Of a stretch of 64,000 nt of DNA, positions 25,364 to 35,862 are shown one piece after another. The stretch lies in contig JADKHK010000013.1 in the NCBI GenBank assembly GCA_016721845.1, positions 1,842,501 to 1,906,500 on the forward strand. The letters run 5' to 3'. The notes under the pieces were generated by a model. That model was not told the DNA's origin and made no database searches. It saw only the letters and a list, made by a program, of their open reading frames with translations. The stretch is from Lysobacterales bacterium (GTDB lineage: Bacteria > Pseudomonadota > Gammaproteobacteria > Xanthomonadales > Ahniellaceae). The position numbers and the translations under genes are program-made. Each line of letters opens with the position of its first letter. The first letter of the stretch is position 1.

Positions 25364-28307
25364 ATGCGGCTTGCGCGTTTCTGGTGTGTTCTTGCAGGAC
25401 TGGGCCTGTCGACGGCGGCCCTCGGCGGTGATGCCCAATGGACGACGGCCGGACCGCTCGGCGGGCGCGTGCACGAGATCGTGTTCGACCCGACCGACCC
25501 GGCCAAGGCCTACGCGACCACCAACGGCGGCGTGTTTCGCTCCGTCGACGGCGGCGGCACCTGGGCGGCCGCCGACCATGGCATCGTCGCCGACACGATT
25601 TACGGCTTGCCGCTGATGCTCGATGCGGAGCAGCCGGCCACGCTCTACACCTTCGATTCCTGGTCGCGGATCTATCGCAGCGACGATGCGGGGTCGACCT
25701 GGGCCATCCTGCCCGAGAGCCTGCCGAGCGACGTCCATCCCACCGCATTCGCCGACAAGGCCGGCATCGCCTGCGTGCTGCTGCTCGGCACGGGCACCAG
25801 CGGCAGCGGCCGCGGACCGATGCTGTTCAAGAGCACGAATTGCGGCCTCGACTTCTTCCAGATCGGGACCGGACTGCCGGCGGACCGCGCGGTCACGTCG
25901 ATCGCGTTCGATCCGGCCAACCCGCTGCGCGTGTTCGTCGGCCTGGTCGACGGCGGCGTGGGCAACCAGCCGCTCTATGTCAGCACCGACGGCGGCGCCA
26001 ACTTCACGGCAACCAGCCTGTCCGCCAGCGGCAGCATCGACCGCCTGTCGTTCGGCATCGACGGCGACCTCTGGACGGTGGTCGGCAGCTACGACGTGTT
26101 CCACAGCAACAACGGCGGCGCGACCTGGACCCTGGTCGGTGCCGCCGGCGTATCGGTCACCGCCGATGCGACAACGGCCGACCGCGCCTGGATCGCCAGC
26201 ACCGAAGGCGTCTACCGCATCGATTTCGACGGCGCCTCGCTGTACACGCCCACCGCCGTGTTCGACGGCCTGACGCCGAACGCCAGCTATACCGCGACCG
26301 GCGTGCCGGTATCGGCCGGCGCCCGTCATCTGGTCTGGAGCAGCGGCGCCTCGCCCCGGTTGTTCGCGTCCACGACCGGTGCCGGCATGTTCAAGCTGAA
26401 CCCGACCGGCACCCTCTGGTCGCCTGTCGCTGCGTCGCCGGCGTCGGCCGCCATCCGCGCCCTGGCCGTCCATCCGAATCCGGCGACGACGAGCAACGGC
26501 GTCAGCCAGCGCATCTGGGCCGGGCAGGCGAATTTCTCGATCGCATCGGCGGCCTTGCACGCCAGCGTCGACGGCGGCAACACGTGGAGCGCGGCCAACA
26601 ACGGACTGCGCGCCGTCGACATCGAGGCCCTGACGATCGATCCGACCACCACCGGCAGCGTCGCGGCCACCACGATCTACGCCGGCGGACGCGCCGCCTC
26701 CAACGGCAACACCGGTTACGTCAATTTCGGGCTCTACCGCAGCGACGACGGCGGCGCGAACTGGGGCACCCTCGACGGCAATCTGCCGGTCTCCAACAGT
26801 TATCTCGGTCCGCTGCGCGCATTGGCGCTCGACCCGAATTCCTGCGCGTCCCCCCTGCACCACCGCGAACGGGCCGTTGCAGCGCGTCTACGCGGTCGGC
26901 CACGGACGCGCGCCGGACGACCAGTTGATCGCCGACCAGACCCATCGCGTTCTTCGCAGCAACGACCGCGGCGCCACTTGGACCGACTTGAGCGTCAATC
27001 CGGGATTCCCGCGCAGCAATTTCCGGGTCAACGAGATCCTGCAACGGGTGACGCCCACCGTCGTCGCGGTCGATCCCGCCAACGCGCTGCGCATCTATGT
27101 CGGCACCGAAGCGGAGTTCTACGACCTCGACAGCGGCGACGCCATTCCGCTCGACACCGCGCGCGAAAGCGGACTCTTCAAGAGCACCGACGCCGGCGCG
27201 ACCTGGTCCCGCGTCACCGGCTTGCCCGCGAAGATCAATGCCGCCGTCTATCCGAACGCCTCGCGCGACGTGGTCGACCTGCTGGTCGATCCCGGCAACC
27301 CGCAAGTGCTCTGGCTCGCCATGCGCGACCTCTATGCCTCGGGCACGTCGACCGTCCTGCGCAGCAACGACGCCGGCGCCACCTGGGCCGAATTCGCGAA
27401 CGGCATCAACGCCAGCCTGGAACTGCGCGACCTCGCCTTCGACCCGCAGAACCCCAACATCCTGTACGCCGCGGCCGGCGGCAATGGCGCCAACCCCGGT
27501 GCGGTTTATCGCGGCCTGTGGAATTCCGGGACGCAATCGATCCAGTGGCTCTCGATCAGCATCGGACTGCCCGCTGAATCGGCCTACACCGTTGCGGTCG
27601 ATCCGAACAATCCGAACCAGCTGCATGCCGGTACCGACACCGGCGTCTACAGCATCACCCGCCGCACGGATCAGGATGGCGACGGCATTCCCGACGACGT
27701 CGAGGACCAGGCTCCCGACGTGCCCGGCGGCATCGTCGGTCCCGGTGACGGCAATGGCGACGGGCAGATGGATTCGGCGCAACGTGATGTCGGCACGTCG
27801 GTCATCGTGATTCGCGATACGACAGGTGGCGCGGCGATCACGAGTGCCATCGTCTCGGGAACCGGCCCCGGCGCGTCGGCATGTACGCAAGCCGTCGATG
27901 TCTCGGCGATCGCAACCACCGAACTCTCCATCGACATCGATCCCGACACCGGCCAGACGCTGCTGCACCCCTTGCCGGCCCGTCAGTTCGATATCTCCAG
28001 CTGTGCCAGCGTGGTGGTCGACATCACCTACCATGGCGAAGACTTCTCGGCGCCGGGCTGGCGCTTCCGTTATTTCGGTCCGGCCGAAGCGGGAGAACAG
28101 GGCAGCATCGGCTGGCATATGCTGCCAAGCGTCACTCGCATCGGCACATCGACCTGGCGCGTAGCCCTTGCTGCAGGTGAGCCGGGCAGCTACCGGCCGG
28201 AAGACGATGCCATCCGATTTGTCGGCGCACCTGCGTGCATCGATGATCGCCTGTTCGCTGACGGACTCGAAAGCAACCCGACGCTCATGGCAAGTTGTGC
28301 GCCATGA
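25364..28307 (+). CDS. Secreted sortilin/BNR-repeat protein, choice-of-anchor U type, apparent frameshift
   Basis: About 980 residues once corrected. It has a signal peptide, then many sortilin/BNR-like propeller repeats with DGG..W and SxDGGxTW motifs, and a Ca-binding stalk (DGDGIPDDVED, then GDGNGDGQMDSAQRD) typical of choice-of-anchor U proteins. It ends with CIDDRLFADGLES. The frame breaks after CASP near residue 500 at a six-C run (26850-26855). Removing one C, or adding two, joins it to the second frame, which continues from 26877 to 28307. The intact paralogue immediately downstream shows the expected continuous layout. Function unknown; probably surface-bound or secreted. Confidence 0.8.
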
Positions 28308-28345
28308 ACGCCTCTCGATAGAAAGCTGACAGGACGGTGACCGTC

Positions 28346-31300
28346 ATGACCGGATCCACTTTGGCAAGAATTACGGCATGCTTCTTGTTGGCCGCGACCA
28401 CGACCACATGGGCAGGCAACGGCAGTTGGACCAGCAACGGACCCGATGGCGGCACCGTCTACGAAGTCCGCTTCGACCCCAACACGCCGACGACGATGTA
28501 TGCGACCACGCGCGGCGGCTTCTTCCGCTCCGAAGACGGCGGCATTACCTGGAATGCCTCGAACGACGGGCTGGTCGACGTCACCAACAACCCGATGGTG
28601 ATCGACGCCGAAGCTCCCGGCCACCTGTACGTGTTCGACTTCGGCAATCGCCTCTATCGCAGTACCGACTACGGTCAGTCCTGGATTCCGACCGGCTTCG
28701 TGATTCCGGCCGGACATTACCCCTGGCAAGCGACTGACGAACCCGGCTCGACCGGCCGATTCTTTCTGACGCTTTCGAACGGGGTGATTACGCCGCCGAC
28801 TTCCCCCCTGCTGCTCAAGACGATCGACAGTGGTGCAACCTTTGCAACTGCGGGGACCGGACTACCGAATGCCCGCTTCTACGGCATTGCCATCGAATCG
28901 GGCAGCCCGAACCGATTGCTGGCCGGCGTCGAGTACACCGACACCGGGTCCTCGCCGGTGCTGTATCGCAGCCTCGACGGAGGCACGACCTGGTCGGCCG
29001 TCGGTCCCAATGCAAGCTACAGCTATGACATCAGCTTCGGTGCCGGAACTTTTCCGAACCGCACGGTGTACGCGTCGATCGACGGAATGCTGCACAAGAG
29101 CGTCGACTCCGGATCCACCTGGACGGCGACCACACGTGAAGCCATGCAGGTCCTCGCCCATCCGTCGCTGTCCGCAACCGTGTTCTTCTCGGACGAAACC
29201 TTGTCGGTTGGGCCGCAGGTCTCGAACGACAGCGGAGCCACGGCCACTGTCATCACTTCGGGATTGACTTCGAATCCCACCTACACCGACCTGTCCGGCA
29301 AGGCGGCGATCGTCCAGCCTTTCATGTTCAATTTCAGCCCCGGGTTCCCGGCGCCGGGCACCGCGATCTGGCTGTCTACGCAGGGGGATGGATTGTTCCG
29401 GAGCATCGATGGCGGAACGACCTGGGCCAGCAGCCACGTCGGTATGCGAGCCAGCAACATCCGCGCCCTGGCCGTGCATCCGAACGCATTGACGATCGGC
29501 CCAGGCGGTGCAGGCAAATACTTGTTTGCCGGTTTCGGCGACTCGTTCTACTCGTCTCCAGCCATGTTCCGCTCCGTCGATACCGGCAACAACTGGAGCG
29601 TGCTCAACAGCGGATTGCGGGCCAGCCAGATTCGCGCCATCACCTTCGACCCCACGACCGCGGGAGTCGGGTCCGCGTCGCCACCACCCGCGATCAATAG
29701 CGCCACGATCTATGCATCGGGCCGATCCTCGGTGGCGGGCTTCCCAACCTATCGCTATCGCAATGCCGGTCTTTACAAAAGCACCAATGGCGGCCTGAAC
29801 TGGTCGGTGATCGATGGTGGGCTGCCGCGGTTCGGTGTCGTGCCAAACGACTACAGCGACCTCGGCACCGTGCGCGCCATCGCGATCGACTTGCGCTCGT
29901 GCACGTCGCCGCCTCCGAGCGGGCCATGCAACAGTGGACCACTGCAACGGCTCTTGGCCACAGCCGACGGCTTCCGCAATCCGACGGTCGTGACCGTGGA
30001 CACCAGCGTGACACCAAACATCAAACATTCGCGTGGCATATACAGCCACAAGATCATCGTGACGAATAACGCGGGATCAACGTGGGCGGCGCTCGACACT
30101 GCCGGCAACGGGCTTCCGGAACGGTGGACCGGGTCGGCTTGTCCGGTCAGTACCACGGGCACGAATCCCCCATGCACCGCCCAGCCAACGCCAGAACGTC
30201 AACTTGCATCCCTGTTACCGGTCGTCATCAGCCCGCAAAATGGCAACACCTTGTACGTGGGAAGCTACATCGGCACCAACGGACTGCTGCCAACATCACT
30301 TGACCCGATCACCGGCGTCTTCAAGAGTACCGATGGCGGGGCAACGTGGAGCCAGACAAGCACCGGCTTGCCAAAACAACTGGGCAAGACCAACGTCGTG
30401 CACGATGTGCTGTCGATGGCGATGCATCCGACGAACGATCAGGTGTTGTGGGCGACGACGGTCGATTTCGCTGTGCCCAATTCCGGCACGATCTACAAGA
30501 CCGTGAATGGCGGTGCCACCTGGACGGAGTCGGGCGAAGGTCTCAGCGGCAACGCCGATATCCGCGCCATTGCCGTGGACGCTTCCGATCTCAGCGGCAA
30601 CACGCTCTATGCGTCGGGCAGCGGAACACCTGCCAATCCCGGCGCCATCTACAAAAGTGAGAATGGTGGCGCGACATGGCGCTCGATCAGCGTCGGCTTG
30701 CCCGCCGATGCCGCCCTGTCTCTCGCCGTCGATCCGTTCAACTTCAACGTCATTCACGCCGGCACGAACACCGGGGTATGGAGCCTGACGCAGGTACCGG
30801 ATGCGGACGGCGACGGCATCCCCGATGGCACCGAAAACAATGCCCCCAATGGTGGCGATGGCAACGGCGACAACCAGGCCGATGCCGTGCAACGCGACGT
30901 CGGCTCGACCGTCATCGTGATTCGTCAGCCCGAAGGTGCCGGTGGATTCTTCACCAGCGATATCCAGACGGCACTGTCGACACCGTCCGAACCCGGTGGC
31001 TGCCAGCAGGCCGTGGACGTGCAAGCGCAGCCAGCATCGCAATTCGGCCGCGACTTTGTGGCTGGCAGCACCTACTACTTCAAGTATCCGCGCGATGTTG
31101 CGCGATTCGAAGTTCTGAACTGCAGCCGCGTGATCGTGGACATCAAGTTCCACAACGCGGCCTTCGGCTCGGAGTACGGATGGAGTTTCCGCTTCTTCGG
31201 GCCGCTCTCACCAGGCGATGACGACAGTCTGCGCTGGAGTGACTTCTCGAGCCGCGCCCAGCGACTTCCGGGCAGCCCCGCCACCTGGCGCCTGACGCTG

Positions 31301-31441
31301 GACGCCAATCAGTTCGGCAGTTATCGCCCCCTGAACGACTCTATTCTTTTCGTCGGCGGACCTGCCTGTTACGACGATCGCCTGTTCCGGGACAGCATGG
31401 AGAACAGTCCCGACTCCGGCCCCGCCACCTGCGACCACTGA
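28346..31441 (+). CDS. Secreted sortilin/BNR-repeat protein, choice-of-anchor U type (paralogue)
   Basis: A 1031-residue intact paralogue of the preceding gene, in tandem 38 bases downstream. It has a signal peptide ending TTWAG. Repeated propeller units follow with SVDxGxxW and STDGGATW motifs, then a stalk with DADGDGIPDGTENNAP and GDGNGDNQADAVQRD, and a C-terminal beta domain ending CYDDRLFRDSMEN. ATG at 28346 has an AGGA ribosome site 11 bases upstream and is preferred to the GTG at 28337. These folds resemble sortilin/Vps10 and WD-type sialidase-like propellers, but no catalytic residues are seen. Confidence 0.85.
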   Translation: MTGSTLARITACFLLAATTTTWAGNGSWTSNGPDGGTVYEVRFDPNTPTTMYATTRGGFFRSEDGGITWNASNDGLVDVTNNPMVIDAEAPGHLYVFDFGNRLYRSTDYGQSWIPTGFVIPAGHYPWQATDEPGSTGRFFLTLSNGVITPPTSPLLLKTIDSGATFATAGTGLPNARFYGIAIESGSPNRLLAGVEYTDTGSSPVLYRSLDGGTTWSAVGPNASYSYDISFGAGTFPNRTVYASIDGMLHKSVDSGSTWTATTREAMQVLAHPSLSATVFFSDETLSVGPQVSNDSGATATVITSGLTSNPTYTDLSGKAAIVQPFMFNFSPGFPAPGTAIWLSTQGDGLFRSIDGGTTWASSHVGMRASNIRALAVHPNALTIGPGGAGKYLFAGFGDSFYSSPAMFRSVDTGNNWSVLNSGLRASQIRAITFDPTTAGVGSASPPPAINSATIYASGRSSVAGFPTYRYRNAGLYKSTNGGLNWSVIDGGLPRFGVVPNDYSDLGTVRAIAIDLRSCTSPPPSGPCNSGPLQRLLATADGFRNPTVVTVDTSVTPNIKHSRGIYSHKIIVTNNAGSTWAALDTAGNGLPERWTGSACPVSTTGTNPPCTAQPTPERQLASLLPVVISPQNGNTLYVGSYIGTNGLLPTSLDPITGVFKSTDGGATWSQTSTGLPKQLGKTNVVHDVLSMAMHPTNDQVLWATTVDFAVPNSGTIYKTVNGGATWTESGEGLSGNADIRAIAVDASDLSGNTLYASGSGTPANPGAIYKSENGGATWRSISVGLPADAALSLAVDPFNFNVIHAGTNTGVWSLTQVPDADGDGIPDGTENNAPNGGDGNGDNQADAVQRDVGSTVIVIRQPEGAGGFFTSDIQTALSTPSEPGGCQQAVDVQAQPASQFGRDFVAGSTYYFKYPRDVARFEVLNCSRVIVDIKFHNAAFGSEYGWSFRFFGPLSPGDDDSLRWSDFSSRAQRLPGSPATWRLTLDANQFGSYRPLNDSILFVGGPACYDDRLFRDSMENSPDSGPATCDH

Positions 31442-31445
31442 AAGT

Positions 31446-34292
31446 TCAGGGCCGAAGCGCTTCGGAAAGTCGCTCCGGCTTGCCCCATTCACGGTACAGC
31501 CGTTCGAGGCGATGCTTGGGCACGTCGTTGCGCGGATCGTTCTCAGGCAGCACTTTGCGAATGATTCGAAAGCTGTCGATCAACAGCGGCTCCGCTTCGG
31601 CGAACCGCTTCAGTTCGACCAAGGCCAGTCCGTAGTTGCCCTGGATCGCGCCGATGGTCACGTTGCCTTCCGGAAATGCGGCTTGCGCTACCTTCAGCAA
31701 GGACGCATAGGATTCTGCAGCCGCTTGCGGTTCGCCAGAATCCCGGAGTGCAGCGAGATAATTGTTGCGGATGACGATCGACTCTGGATGGGTCGGCCCA
31801 TTGGCGCGCTCGTACAACTCCGACGCCTGACGCAGCAACGTGGTAGCGCGCCCATAGTTCTTCGCATCGATCGCCATGACGCCGAGAACACCGAGAACGC
31901 GCAAGGTCTCCGGATGGGTTTCGCCGAGCACGCGGCGACGACGCTGATAGACGTCATCCAGATCCCTTTCAGCTTCGGCAGATCGACCGACTGCCCTGAG
32001 CGAGACGCCGTAGTTCATTCGCATCATCAGAACATCCGGGTGATCGGGACCGAGGAGCGCGGTGCGTGGACCGATCAATTCATCGAACAAGACGATGGCT
32101 TCCTTGTTCTTGCCGGAGTTGGCAAGCGCCACGGCGACATGTGCCCAGGCGCGCAATGTTTCCGGGTGTTCCCGACCCAGGACTTGCTCTGCACTTTGCG
32201 CTGCCTCGCGATAGCGTTGTTCGGCCAGCACAAAATCGGCGCGCCGGAAGGCCAGCGTCGCCGAATTCGCAAGCAACTGGAGGACCGAAGGATGGGCTTG
32301 GCCAAGTCGCTGACGTTCGGTGTTGTAGGCATCGGTGATCAGGCGCTCGGCCTCATCCCAGGAACCGCGTTCTCCCAGAACGTCGGCCAAGGCAGCCTTG
32401 GCGCCACTGGCTGCAGCACTGAACTCCCCATCACCCGAAATCGCCCGCTGCAGGTTTTCTCTCGCCAGCGCTTCGGCCGCATCCCCCTCGCCCAGTGCCG
32501 CAAGTGAATTGGCAGCGGCACGACGGACTTCGTCGATCGTCTCGGCGGGCAATCCATCAATGGCTGAAATGCCGGGCAACAGCTGATCGAAGACCTTTTT
32601 CGCCTCGGCATGCTCTCCCTGCTCGCTCAACAGCAGGGCGCGCTCGAGCTCCGCTCGCATGCGCGGCCCCGCCTGGGCCGCATCGACCTTGCCCAGGTCG
32701 GCCACAGCCGCATCCAACTGCTCGCGAGCGGCATCCAGCTGCCCCAGCCGCCGCAGGGTGCGTCCGAGCATCGTCGCGATTTCGCCGCGCAGCGCGGGGT
32801 TGTCGGCGAGTCCTTTTTCGAGATTGGCGGCGGCCGTTTGCAGCGCTTCGACAACGCGCACGTTGCGGGTTTCCGGCGAGCCGCCCTGAAGCTTCCATGG
32901 GTCCGGCGCGGCGATCATTTCCTCGAGGAAGCTGCGCGTCGCGATGGCGCGTGCGCTCTCGGCCTCGGCGCGGTCGCGCTGTTGCTGCGCATCCTTCAAG
33001 GCCGCCTCGGCGCGGGCGCGTTGCTGCTGCGCCTCGATCGTCATGTAGCTGGTGCCGATGATGCCGAGGATCAGCGACAACACCACGGCTGCCGCCGCAC
33101 CAACGGCAAGCTTGTTGCGGGCGACAAATTTGCGGGCGCGATACAGCTTGCTCGGTGGTCCCGCCAGCACGACCTCGCCGTCGAGGTAGCGGCGCACGTC
33201 CGCCGCCAATTCGGATACCGAGGCGTAACGCTGGTCGCGCTCGCGCTCCAACGCCTTCAGCGTGATCCAGTCGAGGTCGCCCTTGAGCGTTCGCGACAGG
33301 GCCGGCGCGTCGCTGGCCATCGCACGCTTCCAGTCGGCCTGGTTGACCTTGGCGTCCTTTGCGATTTCCAGCACCTTGCGGCTTGGCGGGCGGATCGTCG
33401 CTTCCCGCAACACGCGCGCGAGATCGCTGTCGATGGCCTTGGCGATGGTGTCGGCGGAAATCGGCAGATCGTGCGTGATCATCCGGTACAACACGACGCC
33501 GAGCGAATAGACATCGGTACGCGTGTCGATCGCGGCCAGATCACCCGCGGCCTGCTCCGGGCTCATGTACGCAGGCGTGCCGATCGGGACACCGACACGG
33601 GTCGAGCCAGTGTCGCCACGGCCATGAGCGTCCATCGACTTGGCGATGCCGAAGTCGATGACCTTGACCAGCAGTTGCCCCTGGTAGTCGGCGACCATCA
33701 GGTTCGAGGGCTTGATGTCGCGATGGATCACGCCCTTCTGATGCGCGTGCTGCACGCCTTCGCAGATCTGAAGGAACAATTCCAGACGATGCGCGATGTC
33801 CATGCCGCGGCGATCGCAGAACTCGTTCACCGGCACGCCCGGCACGTATTCCATCGCGAAATACAGGCGCCCTTCCGGCGTCGCGCCGACGTCGAGCACC
33901 TGGGCGATGTTCGGGTGACTCATGCGCGCCAGCAGTTCGCGCTCGGACTGGAAGCGCGCGAGCACGTCCTCGCTGTCCATGCCGGCCTTGATGACTTTCA
34001 GCGCGACCTGACGCCGCACCGGCTCGAACTGTTCGGCCAGATAAACGGCACCCATGCCACCGGCCCCGAGTTCGGCCTGGATCTTGTACGGCCCGATCCA
34101 CTTGCCGATCAGGCTGAGGTGCGACTCGGTTGCTTCGTCGCGGAGGTCGACCTTCATTGACGATGCGGATTTCACGTCGGCGCCGTGCGCGACCACAAGC
34201 GTCCCGTCCGGCACCGGCGGCCCGGCGCCCGAAGATGGCTTGTGCTGGATTTGGGTCGGCAGATCGGAATCTGTCGGTCGTTCGCCGCTCAT
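31446..34292 (-). CDS. Transmembrane Ser/Thr protein kinase with TPR-rich C-terminal region
   Basis: A 948-residue Hanks-type kinase. The N-terminal 60 residues are disordered. The kinase domain (about 65-375) has GAGGMG at 76-81, Lys99, the catalytic loop HRDIKPSN at 190-197, and DFG at 213-215. One transmembrane helix lies at about 395-416, then a Glu/Arg/Ala coiled coil. Residues of about 480-930 form many tetratricopeptide repeats of the kinesin-light-chain type (repeated LG..HP.T). The topology suggests an extracytoplasmic TPR sensor coupled to a cytosolic kinase. It is convergent with the BNR paralogue with 4 bases between stops. Confidence 0.92.
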   Translation of the reverse strand: MSGERPTDSDLPTQIQHKPSSGAGPPVPDGTLVVAHGADVKSASSMKVDLRDEATESHLSLIGKWIGPYKIQAELGAGGMGAVYLAEQFEPVRRQVALKVIKAGMDSEDVLARFQSERELLARMSHPNIAQVLDVGATPEGRLYFAMEYVPGVPVNEFCDRRGMDIAHRLELFLQICEGVQHAHQKGVIHRDIKPSNLMVADYQGQLLVKVIDFGIAKSMDAHGRGDTGSTRVGVPIGTPAYMSPEQAAGDLAAIDTRTDVYSLGVVLYRMITHDLPISADTIAKAIDSDLARVLREATIRPPSRKVLEIAKDAKVNQADWKRAMASDAPALSRTLKGDLDWITLKALERERDQRYASVSELAADVRRYLDGEVVLAGPPSKLYRARKFVARNKLAVGAAAAVVLSLILGIIGTSYMTIEAQQQRARAEAALKDAQQQRDRAEAESARAIATRSFLEEMIAAPDPWKLQGGSPETRNVRVVEALQTAAANLEKGLADNPALRGEIATMLGRTLRRLGQLDAAREQLDAAVADLGKVDAAQAGPRMRAELERALLLSEQGEHAEAKKVFDQLLPGISAIDGLPAETIDEVRRAAANSLAALGEGDAAEALARENLQRAISGDGEFSAAASGAKAALADVLGERGSWDEAERLITDAYNTERQRLGQAHPSVLQLLANSATLAFRRADFVLAEQRYREAAQSAEQVLGREHPETLRAWAHVAVALANSGKNKEAIVLFDELIGPRTALLGPDHPDVLMMRMNYGVSLRAVGRSAEAERDLDDVYQRRRRVLGETHPETLRVLGVLGVMAIDAKNYGRATTLLRQASELYERANGPTHPESIVIRNNYLAALRDSGEPQAAAESYASLLKVAQAAFPEGNVTIGAIQGNYGLALVELKRFAEAEPLLIDSFRIIRKVLPENDPRNDVPKHRLERLYREWGKPERLSEALRP

Positions 34293-34416
34293 GCACTGCC
34301 CTGTATGTCCTCGCGATCATCGCGGGTCGCGGCACGGGCGGCAACCGCGCGTCGATGCACGTGTGCCGTCACGCCCGCATCGCTTAGCATGCGCGTTCTC
34401 ACGCCCGGATGCCGAC

Positions 34417-35295
34417 ATGCCCAAGATCGCCCTCGTCACTGCCCAGGAAGCCCGCTCCCTCGACGAGGATTTGCCACCACTGATCGACGCGTTCGGCAGC
34501 GATGCGGTCGCCGTGTGCTGGGATGATTCCGGCGTCGACTGGTCGACGTTCGATCTCGTGTTGCTGCGTTCGGCCTGGGATTACGTGCCGCGTCTGGCCG
34601 AGTTCCTGGCCTGGTGCGAGCGCGTGTCGGCGCAGACGCTGCTGCTGAATCCGCCGTGCCTGGTGCGCTGGAACACCGACAAGCACTATTTGGCCGACCT
34701 TGCGGCACAGGGGCTGGCGACCGTCCCGAGTCATTTCCTAGAGCCCGGAACGCACGGCGCCACGGATCTGCAAGGCATCGTTGCGTCGCTCGCGACCGAT
34801 GAGTTCGTGGTCAAGCCCGCGGTCGGTGCAGGGTCGAAAGATGCACAGCGATATCGGCGGCGCCAGATCCAGACCGCGATCCGCCATGCCGATGTCTTGC
34901 TTGCCGATGCCCGCAGCGTGCTGGTGCAGCCCTATCTCGATCAAGTCGATTCGGCCGGCGAAACCGCGCTGATGTTCTTCGACGGCAGGTTCAGCCATGC
35001 CATTCGCAAGGGACCCCTGCTGCGGCTGGACGAGGGTCCGACCGAGAAACTCTTTGCGCCCGAGGAAATCACCGCACGTACGCCGAGCGTCGACGAGATC
35101 GGTCTGGCGACCCGCGTGGTTGCAGCCATTCCCGGCGGCGCACCGCTGTATGCGCGGGTCGACCTGCTGCGCGCCGGCGACGGTTCGCCCTGTGTGCTGG
35201 AACTGGAATTGACCGAGCCGTCGCTGTTCTTCCCGTTCGGCGAGGGCTCGGCCGAGCGTTATGTTCAGGCAGCTCGTCGACGTCTGCCGGGATGA
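34417..35295 (+). CDS. ATP-grasp domain protein
   Basis: A 292-residue cytosolic protein of the glutathione-synthetase/RimK-like ATP-grasp superfamily. Visible are an N-terminal Rossmann-like part (SAWDYVPRLAEF), the ATP-binding strand EFVVKPAVGAGSKD, the segment VLVQPYLDQVDSAGETAL, and the metal-binding end LELELTEPSLFF. Such enzymes join a carboxylate to an amine or thiol. The substrate cannot be deduced. Start 34417 is taken because the upstream frame overlaps the divergent kinase gene. Confidence 0.8.
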   Translation: MPKIALVTAQEARSLDEDLPPLIDAFGSDAVAVCWDDSGVDWSTFDLVLLRSAWDYVPRLAEFLAWCERVSAQTLLLNPPCLVRWNTDKHYLADLAAQGLATVPSHFLEPGTHGATDLQGIVASLATDEFVVKPAVGAGSKDAQRYRRRQIQTAIRHADVLLADARSVLVQPYLDQVDSAGETALMFFDGRFSHAIRKGPLLRLDEGPTEKLFAPEEITARTPSVDEIGLATRVVAAIPGGAPLYARVDLLRAGDGSPCVLELELTEPSLFFPFGEGSAERYVQAARRRLPG

Positions 35296-35432
35296 ATCCG
35301 GCGGCCGGACGCCGCTTCGCGTAAGATTGCGCCCAGTTTCATACCGCTTGCGCCGCCTGCGTTCCAACGCGGCGCCCTCCTCGCTTCAACCACTGCGCCA
35401 GTGTTTGCGCCGTTTCCTACCGGGGAGACCTC

Positions 35433-35792
35433 ATGTCCGATCCTACCCAGACCGACGGTTATCCGACCGACCCCTACGCCGAGAGCGTCGACCCCAGCGT
35501 GTCCTGCAGCGACTGCGAAGCGGTCTGCTGTCGCCTGACCGTGGTGCTGATGCCGGAAGATCGGATCGCGCCGCATCTGATCGAACGCAGCGCAGCCGGC
35601 TATGACGTCATGGCTCGCGGCGAAGACGGCTGGTGCGTCGCGATGGATCGCAGCCGCATGTGCTGCGGCATTTACGAATCCCGCCCCAGCGCCTGCCGTC
35701 GCTTCGCGATGGGCGGCCCCTATTGCCGGGCGGAGCGCGAGGATTATTTCGAACACGGCACCAAGGACATCCCGTTCACCTTGCGCTGCTGA
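35433..35792 (+). CDS. YkgJ-family cysteine cluster protein
   Basis: A 119-residue protein with the YkgJ/UPF0153 cysteine pattern: CSDCEAVCC near residue 24, CC near residue 73, then SRPSACRRF. The cysteines probably bind a metal or an Fe-S centre. A GGGGAG ribosome site precedes the ATG. Function unknown. It lies in the same direction as the hypothetical gene 70 bases downstream. Confidence 0.85.
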   Translation: MSDPTQTDGYPTDPYAESVDPSVSCSDCEAVCCRLTVVLMPEDRIAPHLIERSAAGYDVMARGEDGWCVAMDRSRMCCGIYESRPSACRRFAMGGPYCRAEREDYFEHGTKDIPFTLRC

Positions 35793-35862
35793 CTGGTCAG
35801 CCGTCCTGCTGACCGCATCTGCCGCGCCAAGTGCGCGTTCTCACCTCAAGGAAACTCGACCT

